From assembly GCA_900471525.1 (NCBI GenBank), contig UCEZ01000032.1, positions 109,377 to 173,376 on the forward strand: a stretch of 64,000 nucleotides of DNA, read 5' to 3'. The position numbers and the translations under genes were made by a program. Positions 53,323-61,828 of this stretch are shown piece by piece. Every line of letters starts with the position of its first letter. Position 1 is the stretch's first letter. The stretch is from Hyphomicrobiales bacterium. GTDB lineage: Bacteria; Pseudomonadota; Alphaproteobacteria; Rhizobiales; Rhizobiaceae. The notes beneath the pieces are model-generated. The model did no database searches and was not told the origin of the DNA. It saw nothing but the letters and a program-made list of their open reading frames with translations.

Positions 53323-54300
53323 ATGTCCAGCGCCACAAGCAATGCCGCCAACCCGGCGATGAGCATGATCAGCCGCATCAATATCCAGCAATATGTCGTC
53401 TATGTCGGCTTTCTGGCGATCTTCCTGTTCTTCGCCATCGTGCTGAAGGACAGCGGGTTCCTGACGGTGCGCAACCTTTCCAACATCGTGCTGCAGACGG
53501 CGCCGATCACGATCATGGCGATCGGCATGGTCTTCGTGCTGTCGGCCGGTGAGATCGACCTGTCGATCGGTTCGACCGTCGCGGTCGCTGCCCTTTCTGC
53601 CGCCGTGACGATGAATGCCTATGGCATGATCGCCGGTATTGCGGCCGGGATCGGAGCAGGGGTTGCCATTGGCCTGGTGAACGGCCTGCTGGTCGCCTAT
53701 GTCCGGCTGCCGTCGTTCCTGGTGACGTTGGCAACGCTCGGGCTGTTTGCCGGTGTTGCTCGGTCGCTCACCAACCTGCGTTCTATTCCCGTCACCGATA
53801 GCATGTTCACCGGCTTCTTCGGCTCCGGCTCGCTGCTCGGCATTCCCTCGCTGATCTGGTGGACGGTCATTGCCATCGTTGCCGGGCACCTGATTTTCCG
53901 CGAAACCCGGTTCGGCGCGCATGTGCTGGCAACTGGTGACAATGCCCGTGCGGCCAGCGTCTCCGGCATTCCCGTGCCGCGCATCCGTCTCGCCGTGTTG
54001 GTGATCAGCGGCGCGCTCGCCGGCCTTGCAGGCCTGCTCTATGCCGGCCGTCTGCAGGCCGCAAAGTATACGCTGGGCGAAACTGATCTGATGACGGTGA
54101 TTGCCGCCGTCATCGTCGGCGGCACGCTCCTGAACGGTGGCAAGGGCTCGATCATCGGGGCGCTCGTCGGTTCGCTGATGATGGGCATGCTCAACAACGG
54201 GCTGATCCTGATGGGTCTTTCCGTTTCCGATCAGATGATCGTCCGCGGTCTCATCATTCTCGCTGCAGTCGCCGTATCGCTGCGCGAAAAGCTGCGCTGA
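53323..54300 (+). CDS. ABC transporter permease (RbsC type)
   Basis: A 325-residue RbsC-like permease with about ten hydrophobic helices. The typical VLSAGEIDLSIGSTVAVAAL segment is at about residues 70-90, and VLATGDNARAASVSGIPVPR near 200 is where RbsC-type proteins have a G-x-N-x-x-A-A loop. GGAGG stands seven bases before the ATG at 53323; the frame to 53260 is non-homologous. It serves the two upstream binding proteins and the ATPase at 55525. Confidence 0.94.
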   Translation: MSSATSNAANPAMSMISRINIQQYVVYVGFLAIFLFFAIVLKDSGFLTVRNLSNIVLQTAPITIMAIGMVFVLSAGEIDLSIGSTVAVAALSAAVTMNAYGMIAGIAAGIGAGVAIGLVNGLLVAYVRLPSFLVTLATLGLFAGVARSLTNLRSIPVTDSMFTGFFGSGSLLGIPSLIWWTVIAIVAGHLIFRETRFGAHVLATGDNARAASVSGIPVPRIRLAVLVISGALAGLAGLLYAGRLQAAKYTLGETDLMTVIAAVIVGGTLLNGGKGSIIGALVGSLMMGMLNNGLILMGLSVSDQMIVRGLIILAAVAVSLREKLR

Positions 54301-54314
54301 AGAAAGGATACCCC

Positions 54315-55514
54315 ATGTTTCTCGACGTTCTGCGCCGCCGCAACCCGAAATTCCTTGAAGCCGCCATGGCGTTGCACCGGCAGGGCGAGATTCCGGCCAA
54401 TGCCTATGTGCTCGATCTCGACACTGTGGAGGCGAATGCCCGTGTGCTGAAGACAGAGGCCGATCGCCTGGGCATGAAGATCTTTGCCATGACCAAGCAG
54501 GTCGGCCGCGCCAGCTCGTTCTGCGCTGCCGTGCAGCGGGGCGGCATCGACCGGTCCGTGGCGGTCGACATGGCCTGCGCCCGCGCCACCCATCGGGCAG
54601 GCCTCCGCGTCGGCCATCTCGGCCATCTGCAGCAGGTTGCGCGTCATGAAGCCAAGGCCGCTGCTGCGACCTTCCGGCCGGACTACTGGACCGTCTTCAA
54701 TGGCGAGAAGGCGGCCGAAGCCGCTGAAGGCGCCAGGGCGGCAGGCTATGTGCAGAACCTGCTTGCCCGCATCAAGGCGGAAGGGGACACCTTCTATCGC
54801 GGCCATGAGGGTGGCTTCGACGCTGCCGATGTCGCTGCTGTTGCCGATGCTTTCGATGCGCTGGATGGCGGACGTTTTGCCGGGATCACCACGTTTCCGG
54901 CGCTGCTGTTCGACCACAAGACCCGCAAGGTTCTGCCGACGCACAATCTGGCGACGCTGACCAAGGCCGCCGAGGCGCTGGCGAAAGCCGGACGCACCGG
55001 CATTGAGGTCAATGCACCGGGCACGACATCCTCGGTTCTGCTGCAGGGACTGGCCGATGCTGGTGCGACGCAATGCGAGCCCGGAAACGGCCTGCATGGC
55101 ACGACGGCGCTGCATGTGGTGGAAGACTTGCCGGAGCTTCCGGCCGTCTGCTACCTCACCGAGGTCTCGCACCTTTCCGGCGGTAAGGCCTATTGCTTCG
55201 GCGGCGGTTTCTACATCGATCCGATCTTTCCGGACTACGACGTCAAGGCGATTGTCTCGGATGAGCCGACTGTTTCGGCGTCGTCGCTGCGCAGCGTCGA
55301 AGTGCCGCCGCCATCCGCTATCGATTATTACGCGATGATCGATGCGACCGGCCCGAATGCACCGAGGCCCGGCGATACCGCCGTATTCGGTTTCCGCGGA
55401 CAGGCCTTCGTCACCCGCGCCTATGTCGTTGGCGTCTCGGGAATTTCAAAGGGCATGCCGAAAGTGGAAAGCATCGAGAACGGGTTCGGCGAACCTCAAT
55501 CCTGGCCGGTATAG
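54315..55514 (+). CDS. PLP-dependent alanine racemase-fold enzyme (YhfX-like)
   Basis: A 399-residue fold-type III PLP enzyme. The PLP lysine is probably in IFAMTKQVGRASSF (about residue 59), followed by VDMACARATHRAGLRVGHL and a C-terminal beta domain with GGGFYIDPIF and VFGFRGQAFVTRAYV. It resembles the YhfX group of uncharacterised racemase-like enzymes rather than Alr. It lies between permease and ATPase genes, which ties it to the imported compound, perhaps an amino acid or amino alcohol. Confidence 0.85.
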   Translation: MFLDVLRRRNPKFLEAAMALHRQGEIPANAYVLDLDTVEANARVLKTEADRLGMKIFAMTKQVGRASSFCAAVQRGGIDRSVAVDMACARATHRAGLRVGHLGHLQQVARHEAKAAAATFRPDYWTVFNGEKAAEAAEGARAAGYVQNLLARIKAEGDTFYRGHEGGFDAADVAAVADAFDALDGGRFAGITTFPALLFDHKTRKVLPTHNLATLTKAAEALAKAGRTGIEVNAPGTTSSVLLQGLADAGATQCEPGNGLHGTTALHVVEDLPELPAVCYLTEVSHLSGGKAYCFGGGFYIDPIFPDYDVKAIVSDEPTVSASSLRSVEVPPPSAIDYYAMIDATGPNAPRPGDTAVFGFRGQAFVTRAYVVGVSGISKGMPKVESIENGFGEPQSWPV

Positions 55515-55524
55515 GAGAACGACC

Positions 55525-56262
55525 ATGAACACTCAGGCCCCTGTGCTGCAGCTCAAGGACATCCGCAAGAATTTCGACGCTGTGGTCGCCATCGAGAATT
55601 TTTCGCTCGATATCTATCCCGGCGAAATCGTCGCTCTGGTCGGCGATAACGGCGCCGGCAAGTCGACGCTGATCAAGATCGTTTCCGGCGTCTATGGTCC
55701 GTCATCCGGAACGATTACCATCGAGGGCGAGACCGTCGCCATGTCGAGCGCCACCATGGCCCGTTCGCACGGGATTGAGGTGGTCTACCAGGATCTGGCG
55801 TTGGCCGACCAGCAGGCGGTCTATATGAACATGTTCCTTGGCCGCGAACTCACCAATGGCATCGGCCTGCTCGACCGCAAGACGATGATTTCCGAGACGG
55901 AAAAACTGGTGAAGGAACTCGATGTGCGCATCCCCTCGGCGCACGCGACGATCCGCGATCTCTCCGGCGGCCAGCGCCAGGGCGTGGCGATTGCGCGCGC
56001 CACCCGCTGGGCAAAGAAGTTGATCCTCTTGGATGAACCGACGGCGGCACTTGGCGTTGCCGAGACCGCGAAGGTGGAGGAGATCGTCCAGTCGCTGAAG
56101 AGCCGCAACATTGGCGTGCTGATCATTAGCCACAGTCTCGATCAGGTCTTCAAGCTCTCGGATCGCATCTGCGTGTTGCGGCGCGGCAAGCAGATTGGCA
56201 TCCGCAAGACGTCGGAAACCAACAAGAACGAGATCGTTTCGATGATCACCGGCGTCAACTGA
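55525..56262 (+). CDS. ABC transporter ATPase, single nucleotide-binding domain (CUT2-like)
   Basis: A 245-residue ATPase with Walker A GDNGAGKST, Q-loop VVYQDLALAD, signature LSGGQRQGVAIARA and Walker B LILLDEPTAALG. RbsA-type ATPases are usually double-length (about 500 residues); this one has a single domain and works as a homodimer, as in FrcA of rhizobia. SBP, RbsC permease and the ATPase complete the importer. The frame to 55342 overlaps the racemase in another frame. Confidence 0.94.
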   Translation: MNTQAPVLQLKDIRKNFDAVVAIENFSLDIYPGEIVALVGDNGAGKSTLIKIVSGVYGPSSGTITIEGETVAMSSATMARSHGIEVVYQDLALADQQAVYMNMFLGRELTNGIGLLDRKTMISETEKLVKELDVRIPSAHATIRDLSGGQRQGVAIARATRWAKKLILLDEPTAALGVAETAKVEEIVQSLKSRNIGVLIISHSLDQVFKLSDRICVLRRGKQIGIRKTSETNKNEIVSMITGVN

Positions 56263-56301
56263 TGCCGGTGTTTAGGCCGTCTTGAGTGTGGAGGCGTTCG
56301 C

Positions 56302-56964
56302 CTACACCGCAGGCGGGGCGTAGGCGCGCATGAACGTGCGCACGGCATTGCGCGCTGCAGTTTCCAACTCCGCTTCCGTTGGCGTTACGCCAAACAGCGT
56401 GTTCATCTGCAGGTCGGCATTGACCAGCGCTAGGAACTGCCGGGCGGCGACGTCGAAATCGTCGATCTGCAATAGTCCCTTGTGGGAAAGCCTGGAGAAA
56501 AGGGCGGCCAGTGCCGTGCCGATCTTGCCGGGGCCATGCTGGCGCCAGCTCTCGAACAGATGCGGATAACGCTCTCCTTCGGACAGAACCAGCTTGCGCA
56601 GGAATTTGCCATCCTGATTGCAGATGCAATTATGGCTGAGACGCACGGCGAAGGCGGCAAGATCGTCTTCCAGGCTTTCCGGGTTTTCCGGGAAACTCGA
56701 AAGGGTCGAGAACAGCATCGCATTGGCGCGGTCCATGACGTCCTCGACTACCGCCATGAAGAGATTGTCCTTCTCCCGGTAGTGATTGTAGACCGTCTGG
56801 CGCGAAACGCAGGCAGCCGAGGCAATCTCGTCGATGCTCGCGCCTGCAAACCCCTGGCGGCAGAAAACTTCCGCAGCTGCCTCCAGAATGGAGAGACGCT
56901 TTGCGCATTGTCCACGCTGGCTGTGCACGGACATCTTCTGAATTGTATCGCTATTACTTTTCAT
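56302..56964 (-). CDS. TetR/AcrR family transcriptional regulator
   Basis: A 220-residue TetR protein. The helix-turn-helix is at about 24-70 (SILEAAAEVFCRQGFAGASI, then SAACVSRQTVYNHYREKDNL). The helical C-terminal domain shows no ligand signature. It is divergent from the Bcr/CflA efflux gene, and a perfect inverted repeat at 56992-57009 is its likely operator. Start is the ATG at 56964 without a clear ribosome binding site; ATG 56934 would also retain the domain. Confidence 0.92.
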   Translation of the reverse strand: MKSNSDTIQKMSVHSQRGQCAKRLSILEAAAEVFCRQGFAGASIDEIASAACVSRQTVYNHYREKDNLFMAVVEDVMDRANAMLFSTLSSFPENPESLEDDLAAFAVRLSHNCICNQDGKFLRKLVLSEGERYPHLFESWRQHGPGKIGTALAALFSRLSHKGLLQIDDFDVAARQFLALVNADLQMNTLFGVTPTEAELETAARNAVRTFMRAYAPPAV

Positions 56965-56983
56965 ACGGCAAAGATAATGCCTC

Positions 56984-57012
56984 TTGACGTTTTAGACAAT
57001 GGTGTCTAATTT
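56984..57012 (+). promoter_or_regulatory. Promoter with TetR-type operator for the efflux gene
   Basis: TTAGACA and TGTCTAA (56992-57009) form a perfect 7-bp inverted repeat with a four-base spacer. TTGACG (56984-56989) and TAATTT (57007-57012) with 17 bases between make a plausible plus-strand promoter that the operator covers. GTGTC and GACAC repeat with a wider gap at 57021-57041. Confidence 0.6.
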
Positions 57013-57174
57013 TACATCAGTGTCCAAATTTATTGACACATTCTGCCAAGTGAGCGCGGGTTCCTCCCAAGCATCGCGCGGCTATTTGGCAACGATCACA
57101 TTGAACCCTCGTGAGAGCAACGCGGCGCGAAACTGACCTGGTTTTGCGCTGCTGTTTTCTGAAAGATGATCACC

Positions 57175-58374
57175 ATGACGTCCTCCTTCTTCCGGACTGC
57201 CCTCATCCTCGGCCTGTTGTCGGCCATCGGTCCCTTCGCCATCGACATGTATCTGCCGGCTCTGCCCTCGATCGGGCAGGATCTCGGTGCTGCAAACAAC
57301 GTCGTGCAATTGACCCTTCTTGCCTTCTTCATTTCCTTTGCCCTGTCGCAACTGGTCTATGGTCCATTGTCCGACATGTGGGGCCGCAAGGCGCCGCTTT
57401 ATATCGGCATCGGCATCTTCACCGTGGCAAGCATCGGCTGCGCGCTCGCAAACGATATCGAGACCCTGATCGCCTTCCGCTTCCTGCAGGGGATGGGCGG
57501 CGCAGCCGGAATGGTCATACCGCGAGCCATCGTTCGCGACATGCACACAGGCGTGCAGGCTGCCCGCCTGATGTCGCTCTTGATGCTGGTCTTCAGTATC
57601 TCGCCGATCCTGGCGCCGCTGACCGGCAGCGCCGTCATCGAGTTCTACGGCTGGCGCGGCGTGTTCTGGGCGGTGATGATGGCTGCCTTCATCGGCTTGA
57701 TCCTGCTGGCGACGCAACTGCAGGAAACCCGCCTCAAGGAACATCGCGCCGAAAGCGGCCTGCGCAGCGCCATGGCTGCCTATGGCCTGCTGTTGCGGGA
57801 TAAAAACTTCCTGACACTGACCTTCATCGGCGGCCTCGGCATTTCCAGCTTTCTCGTCTATCTCGCCAACTCGCCCTTCGTGCTGATCGACTATTACGGA
57901 CTGACGCCGACGCAATACAGCTTCGCCTTCTCCATCAATGCCGTGTCGTTCTTCACGGTGTCGCAGGCGACCGGCTGGTTCGGCGAACGCTTCGGCCTCG
58001 TCCGCGTCATGCGTGTGGCCGTTGCTGCCTTTGCGGTGACCATGGCAACGATGGCCATCGTCATGAGCCTTGGCTTCAACCAGCTGCCCGTGATGGCCGC
58101 GTTCCTGTTCGTCGGCTATGGCTTCCTCGGCCTCGTCATCCCGACGACCGCGGTGCTTGCCCTGGAAGACCACGGCGAGATAGCCGGCACGGCGTCGTCG
58201 TTAATGGGCACGCTGCATTTCGTCACCGCAGCCGTTGCAATGGTGATCGCATCGGTGTTCTTCGACGGTACGGCTGTTCCGATGGCCATGGGCATTGCGC
58301 TCTGCGCTGTCGGTGCGCTGCTGCTCACCCAGGCCACCATCGGCCGCCGCCGGGCGGTTGCCGCAGCGGAGTAA
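57175..58374 (+). CDS. MFS multidrug efflux transporter, Bcr/CflA family
   Basis: A 399-residue 12-helix major facilitator. The motif A-like loop SQLVYGPLSDMWGRKAPLYIG follows helix 2, and motif C-like segments are near residue 130 (LVFSISPILAPLTGSAV). The start PFAIDMYLPALPSIGQDLGA is typical of the Bcr/CflA group, exporting chloramphenicol-, bicyclomycin- or similar drugs. The TetR gene beside it is the likely local repressor. The ATG at 57175 fits GAAAG upstream; 57166 is possible. Confidence 0.93.
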   Translation: MTSSFFRTALILGLLSAIGPFAIDMYLPALPSIGQDLGAANNVVQLTLLAFFISFALSQLVYGPLSDMWGRKAPLYIGIGIFTVASIGCALANDIETLIAFRFLQGMGGAAGMVIPRAIVRDMHTGVQAARLMSLLMLVFSISPILAPLTGSAVIEFYGWRGVFWAVMMAAFIGLILLATQLQETRLKEHRAESGLRSAMAAYGLLLRDKNFLTLTFIGGLGISSFLVYLANSPFVLIDYYGLTPTQYSFAFSINAVSFFTVSQATGWFGERFGLVRVMRVAVAAFAVTMATMAIVMSLGFNQLPVMAAFLFVGYGFLGLVIPTTAVLALEDHGEIAGTASSLMGTLHFVTAAVAMVIASVFFDGTAVPMAMGIALCAVGALLLTQATIGRRRAVAAAE

Positions 58375-58404
58375 ATTCGCCGGCCGCCTGTTTGCATAGA
58401 ATGC

Positions 58405-58435
58405 CGAAGGCCCGGAACAGCGTTCCGGGCCTTCG
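58405..58435 (+). terminator. Terminator hairpin of the efflux gene
   Basis: CGAAGGCCCGGAAC and GTTCCGGGCCTTCG form a perfect 14-bp stem with loop AGC, 30 bases past the efflux stop and 42 before the end of the convergent AraC gene. It can serve both strands; the flanking T-runs are short. Confidence 0.75.
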
Positions 58436-58477
58436 CAATTCACGCAGTTTCTGTCGTTGCGCCCGGCGGCGTCGAGG

Positions 58478-59488
58478 TTAGACGTCGAACAGATAGTCCG
58501 GCATGGTTTTCAGCCGCGCGATGTCGCGCAGGGGCGGGGCACCGAATAGGCGGGCGTATTCGCGGGAGAACTGCGACGGGCTGTCGTAGCCGACATTGTA
58601 GCCGGCGGTTGCCACGTCGAGCGACTGTCCGAGAATGAGCCGGCGAGCCTCCTGCAGGCGAAGCTGCTTCTGGTACTGCAGCGGGCTCATGGCGGTGACG
58701 GTCTTGAAGTGCTGGTGGAACGACGACAGGCTCATGCTTGCTCTGGCGGCCAGGTCCTCGATCTTCAGCGGCTGGCGGAAATGCCGCTTGATGACATCGA
58801 TCGCCTTGTTGATCTGCGTCAGCTTGCTCTCGGCATGGGCAATCTGGCGCAATCGCCCTGCCTGCTCGCCCCTCAAGAGCCGATAGAGAATTTCGCGCTC
58901 GGCCAGGGGCGCCAGAAACGGAATGTCGCGCGGACTGTCGAGAAGGCCGACAAGCCTGATCGCTGCGTCCAGGAGCTCAGCGGTCGTTTCGCTGAGTGAC
59001 AGACCGGGGCCTGGGCTTTGGCGGGCCGCCTTGTCCGCTTCGACCTCGAGAACGAGCGCGCTCAGCATGGCCGGATCAAGGTCCAACCGCAGGCAGAGAT
59101 ACGGGTGATCCTTCGAGGCCTCGATCACCTGACCGGCGACGGGCAGATCCACGGAAACTGTGAGGTACTGATTGACGCCATACACGTAGATATCTTCTCC
59201 GAGCATGACCTGCTTGCGCCCTTGCGCGACGAAGCAGACGGCGGGTTCATGGAGCGTATGGATCGGCTCTGTCGGCGTCGAAGACCGGATCAGGATCAGG
59301 CGCGGGATTTGCGTCGAGAACACGCCATCGATACCGGTGTTTCTGTCGATGAGGCTTGCCAGATGTTGATTGCTGCTCAAGAGGTTTCTCACATTCTGCC
59401 AGGTCGCGAGGTCCGGCGATCGACTATAGGCGACCGGAAGTTTCCGTATAAGAGGTGTTCGAAAGGCGCCGCAGGTAAATTGCGGCAT
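58478..59488 (-). CDS. AraC family regulator with AraC_N cupin-type domain
   Basis: A 336-residue regulator. Residues about 45-200 are an AraC_N domain (TPTEPIHTLHEPAVCFVAQG, then YLTVSVDLPVAGQVIEASKD). The C-terminal AraC double helix-turn-helix is at about 230-325 (KIEDLAARASMSLSSFHQHF and ATAGYNVGYDSPSQFSREYA). This layout is that of YqhC-like regulators of aldehyde reductases. It follows the SDR gene at 59554 on the same strand by 65 bases. The first 35 residues may be non-homologous, so a start near 59396 (GTG) is possible. Confidence 0.9.
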   Translation of the reverse strand: MPQFTCGAFRTPLIRKLPVAYSRSPDLATWQNVRNLLSSNQHLASLIDRNTGIDGVFSTQIPRLILIRSSTPTEPIHTLHEPAVCFVAQGRKQVMLGEDIYVYGVNQYLTVSVDLPVAGQVIEASKDHPYLCLRLDLDPAMLSALVLEVEADKAARQSPGPGLSLSETTAELLDAAIRLVGLLDSPRDIPFLAPLAEREILYRLLRGEQAGRLRQIAHAESKLTQINKAIDVIKRHFRQPLKIEDLAARASMSLSSFHQHFKTVTAMSPLQYQKQLRLQEARRLILGQSLDVATAGYNVGYDSPSQFSREYARLFGAPPLRDIARLKTMPDYLFDV

Positions 59489-59553
59489 CAGAACTCAACG
59501 TGCGCCGATCTCCTCCGGCAATGGAGAAGACCGGCGCTGAACGACAGGGCGAC

Positions 59554-60390
59554 CTAGAAGTTGCCATCGGTCGAGATCGACAGATCCCGCCATTTGGCGA
59601 TTTCTTCTCCGAGGCTAGCCAATTTCCTGGTCGTCATATCGACGGCATCGGAGCCTGCGCGGTAACGCAACGGCGGTTGGTTCTCGTTTGCAAGACCGAC
59701 GAGCACGTTGCCAAGCTTGGTCGGATCACCGGCCTGCTGATGGCTGTGGTTGTCATAGGCGGCTTTGGTTTCCGCCCCGAAGGTGCCGTAGTCTTCGATG
59801 GTCGTCGTGCCATATCGGACGGAGCTACCATCGAGGAAGTCGGTGCGGAAGAAGCCCGGCTCGATGATCGTCATATGGATGCCGAATGGCGCCAGCTCCG
59901 GTGCCAGGGATTCGGAGAAACCCTCGACGGCGAATTTCGCCGCGCAATAGATGGACGCACCGGGAAAGCCGACAAAACCACCGACCGAGGAGAGGTTCAT
60001 GATGTGGCCCGACCGCTGCCGGCGCATAACCGGAAGCACCGCGCGGGTTACATGGAAGGTGCCGTAGACATTGGTGGCAAACTGCTGCTCGATATCAGCG
60101 TGATCGTTTTCCTCGAAAAGTCCCAGCTGTCCGTAACCCGCATTGTTGACCAGAACGTCGATGTGGCCGAAGCGGGCGACCGCGGCATCGACGGCCACTA
60201 TAGCCTGTGTCTCGTTGCTCACATCGAGAACGACGGGAAGAACCCGGTCGCCATAGGCGGCATAGGTTTTCTGAAGTTGTTCGGGATTGCGACCGGTCGC
60301 TACGACGGTGTCGCCCGCCGCGAGAGCAGCCTTGGCGATTTCAGCGCCGATGCCGCGTGCGCTGCCGGTGATGAACCATGTCTTGCTCAT
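59554..60390 (-). CDS. Short-chain dehydrogenase/reductase (SDR)
   Basis: A 278-residue SDR. The NAD(P) motif TGSARGIGAEIAKAALAAG opens the protein, then VLVNNAGYG (about residue 80-88), catalytic Ser in MNLSSVGGFVG and the YxxxK in IYCAAKFAVEGFSESL. These are classical SDR sequences with NADP-type ARG following the first glycine. AAGGA lies seven bases before the ATG at 60390; the frame to 60489 is not homologous. The AraC gene downstream is its probable regulator. Substrate unknown, a YqhC-type context suggests an aldehyde or ketone. Confidence 0.94.
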   Translation of the reverse strand: MSKTWFITGSARGIGAEIAKAALAAGDTVVATGRNPEQLQKTYAAYGDRVLPVVLDVSNETQAIVAVDAAVARFGHIDVLVNNAGYGQLGLFEENDHADIEQQFATNVYGTFHVTRAVLPVMRRQRSGHIMNLSSVGGFVGFPGASIYCAAKFAVEGFSESLAPELAPFGIHMTIIEPGFFRTDFLDGSSVRYGTTTIEDYGTFGAETKAAYDNHSHQQAGDPTKLGNVLVGLANENQPPLRYRAGSDAVDMTTRKLASLGEEIAKWRDLSISTDGNF

Positions 60391-60660
60391 TTGAGTATCC
60401 TTCGCTTTTGACCGCCGCGCCGATGTGAAGCAATTCCGGCCGCGGCTTTCGTGTTGAATGCAGGCAAAAATTACGCTTTTCGTTTCCACGCACGTAGATC
60501 AAAGCTCCGGGTGCATTGCCTGATTCTCCAAATGTCGGCTGGTCGCTCGTAAGTGCGGGCGCGTCTTTCGCAACCGATCGCCGTTTCCGGTGTTAACGAT
60601 CTGTTATCCATGTGAAATAAAAAAACGCCCGAAGCCATATGCGTTTCCGGTCTCTACGTA

Positions 60661-60697
60661 TTGACCAAAAAAATGACTCCTATACCATATCTAGTGT
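60661..60697 (+). promoter_or_regulatory. nrd promoter overlapped by an NrdR-box-like site
   Basis: TTGACC (60661-60666) and TACCAT (60683-60688) are 16 bases apart. Over and past the -10 lies ATACCATATCTAGTGT (60682-60697), which matches the NrdR box pattern ACACWATATNTWGTGT at 14 of 16 positions. A second box at the usual three-turn spacing upstream was not found. Confidence 0.55.
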
Positions 60698-60895
60698 TCA
60701 AGGTTCCTCCGATTCGCAAGGGCTGGGGGCTAAGACGGGAATACGGTGCGCAACGCCAAAGTGGCGAAGCAATGCCGGAGCTGCCCCCGCAACTGTAAGC
60801 GGCGAGTTTCTGTCCCATTTCAAGTCACTGAGGCATGAGGCTTCGGGAAGACGGGACAGAGGCCGCGACCCGCAAGCCAGGAGACCTGCCTTCGA
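60698..60895 (+). ncRNA. Cobalamin (adenosylcobalamin) riboswitch
   Basis: A 200-base leader with the conserved cobalamin-riboswitch blocks in order: GGGAATACGGTGC (60738-), GCCGGAGCTGCCCCCGCAAC with TGTAAGCGG, GTCACTGAGGCATGAGGC, GGGAAGACGGGACAG, and the B12 box AAGCCAGGAGACCTGCC (60874-60890). It precedes nrdH. In other bacteria this riboswitch turns off B12-independent enzymes when adenosylcobalamin is plentiful; class Ib ribonucleotide reductase is such an enzyme. Confidence 0.92.
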
Positions 60896-61172
60896 GCAAA
60901 AACGTCCACGGGCGGGGTGTCCGGAAGGTCGCGTAATGTGCAGCGGAATGACTCCGCTCTATGTTGCGTTCCTCCGATACCAGCCAAAAGGCTTCGGGGT
61001 GAAGGCATGTCAGTCAGTCGAATTCGCAGACCAGAGGACGCGGGATCGCGATCGATGGCGCACGCCTAGCCTCAATCGCCAACTCGAAATGCAATGACAT
61101 GATCGGGTCCGCATGCAGCGGCTCGGAACCTTTTCGTGTGGCCAGTCAAAACCATAGACAACGAGGAACGAC
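60896..61172 (+). other. Leader between riboswitch and nrdH
   Basis: About 277 bases of leader. Frames through it have no homology. A terminator hairpin of the expression platform could not be identified by eye, so control may be at translation or by an unseen structure. Confidence 0.4.
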
Positions 61173-61394
61173 ATGAGCATTACCGTCTACAGCAAGCCTT
61201 CCTGCGTGCAGTGCACCGCGACCTATCGCGCGCTCGATCGCGGTGGCATCGACTATCAGGTCATCGACATCTCCACCGATGAGGACGCCTTTGCGACCGT
61301 GGTTGGCCTCGGCTATCAGCAGGTACCGGTCGTGGTGACCGGACAGGACCATTGGGCCGGATTTCGGCCCGATAAGATCAGCGCGCTTTCCTGA
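61173..61394 (+). CDS. nrdH: Glutaredoxin-like NrdH
   Basis: A 73-residue glutaredoxin-like thiol protein, the electron donor to class Ib ribonucleotide reductase. The redox motif CVQC is at residues 11-14, followed by [20 protein letters not shown], the cis-proline segment QQVPVVVTG and the C-terminal WAGFRPDKI, the NrdH signature that lets thioredoxin reductase reduce it. It is first of the operon behind the riboswitch leader. Confidence 0.95.
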   Translation: MSITVYSKPSCVQCTATYRALDRGGIDYQVIDISTDEDAFATVVGLGYQQVPVVVTGQDHWAGFRPDKISALS

Positions 61395-61411
61395 GCGCGG
61401 GCGGACAAGCG

Positions 61412-61828
61412 ATGGGCCTGATCGTCTACTATTCCAGCTTGTCGGAAAATACCCATCGCTTCGTCGCCAGACTCGGTCTGAGATCGGCGCGCATTCCCAT
61501 CAGCAGTGGCGCGGAAACGCCTGATGTGCGCGAACCCTTTGTCCTCATACTGCCGACCTATTGCGGCGACGGCGGCAAGGGCGCGGTTCCCAAACAGGTC
61601 ATCCGTTTCCTCAACGACGCGGACAACCGATCCCTCATCCGGGGCGTGATCGCCGCCGGCAACAGCAATTTCGGCGAGACCTATGGGCTCGCGGGCGATG
61701 TGATCTCCAGGAAGTGCCAGGTGCCGTACCTCTACAGGTTTGAGCTTTTAGGCACACAGGAGGATGTCGCCAATGTGAGAAACGGATTGGAACGATTTTG
61801 GACGCGACAACTTTCGATAGGCCACTGA
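61412..61828 (+). CDS. nrdI: Flavodoxin-like NrdI
   Basis: A 138-residue NrdI, the flavoprotein that makes the oxidant for the manganese cofactor of NrdF. The FMN phosphate loop is [16 protein letters not shown] (about residues 5-20), then [21 protein letters not shown] and [20 protein letters not shown], typical NrdI blocks. It starts 17 bases after nrdH, and its last 31 bases overlap nrdE if that gene uses the TTG at 61798. Confidence 0.95.
   Translation: MGLIVYYSSLSENTHRFVARLGLRSARIPISSGAETPDVREPFVLILPTYCGDGGKGAVPKQVIRFLNDADNRSLIRGVIAAGNSNFGETYGLAGDVISRKCQVPYLYRFELLGTQEDVANVRNGLERFWTRQLSIGH

Noticed and set aside
60631..60647. Second NrdR box upstream of the nrd promoter
   Set aside because: Only the CATATG core matches and the distance to the first box is about 50 bases rather than about 31.
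60639..61097. 152-residue plus-strand frame in the nrd leader
   Set aside because: It overlaps the cobalamin riboswitch and has no homology or ribosome site.
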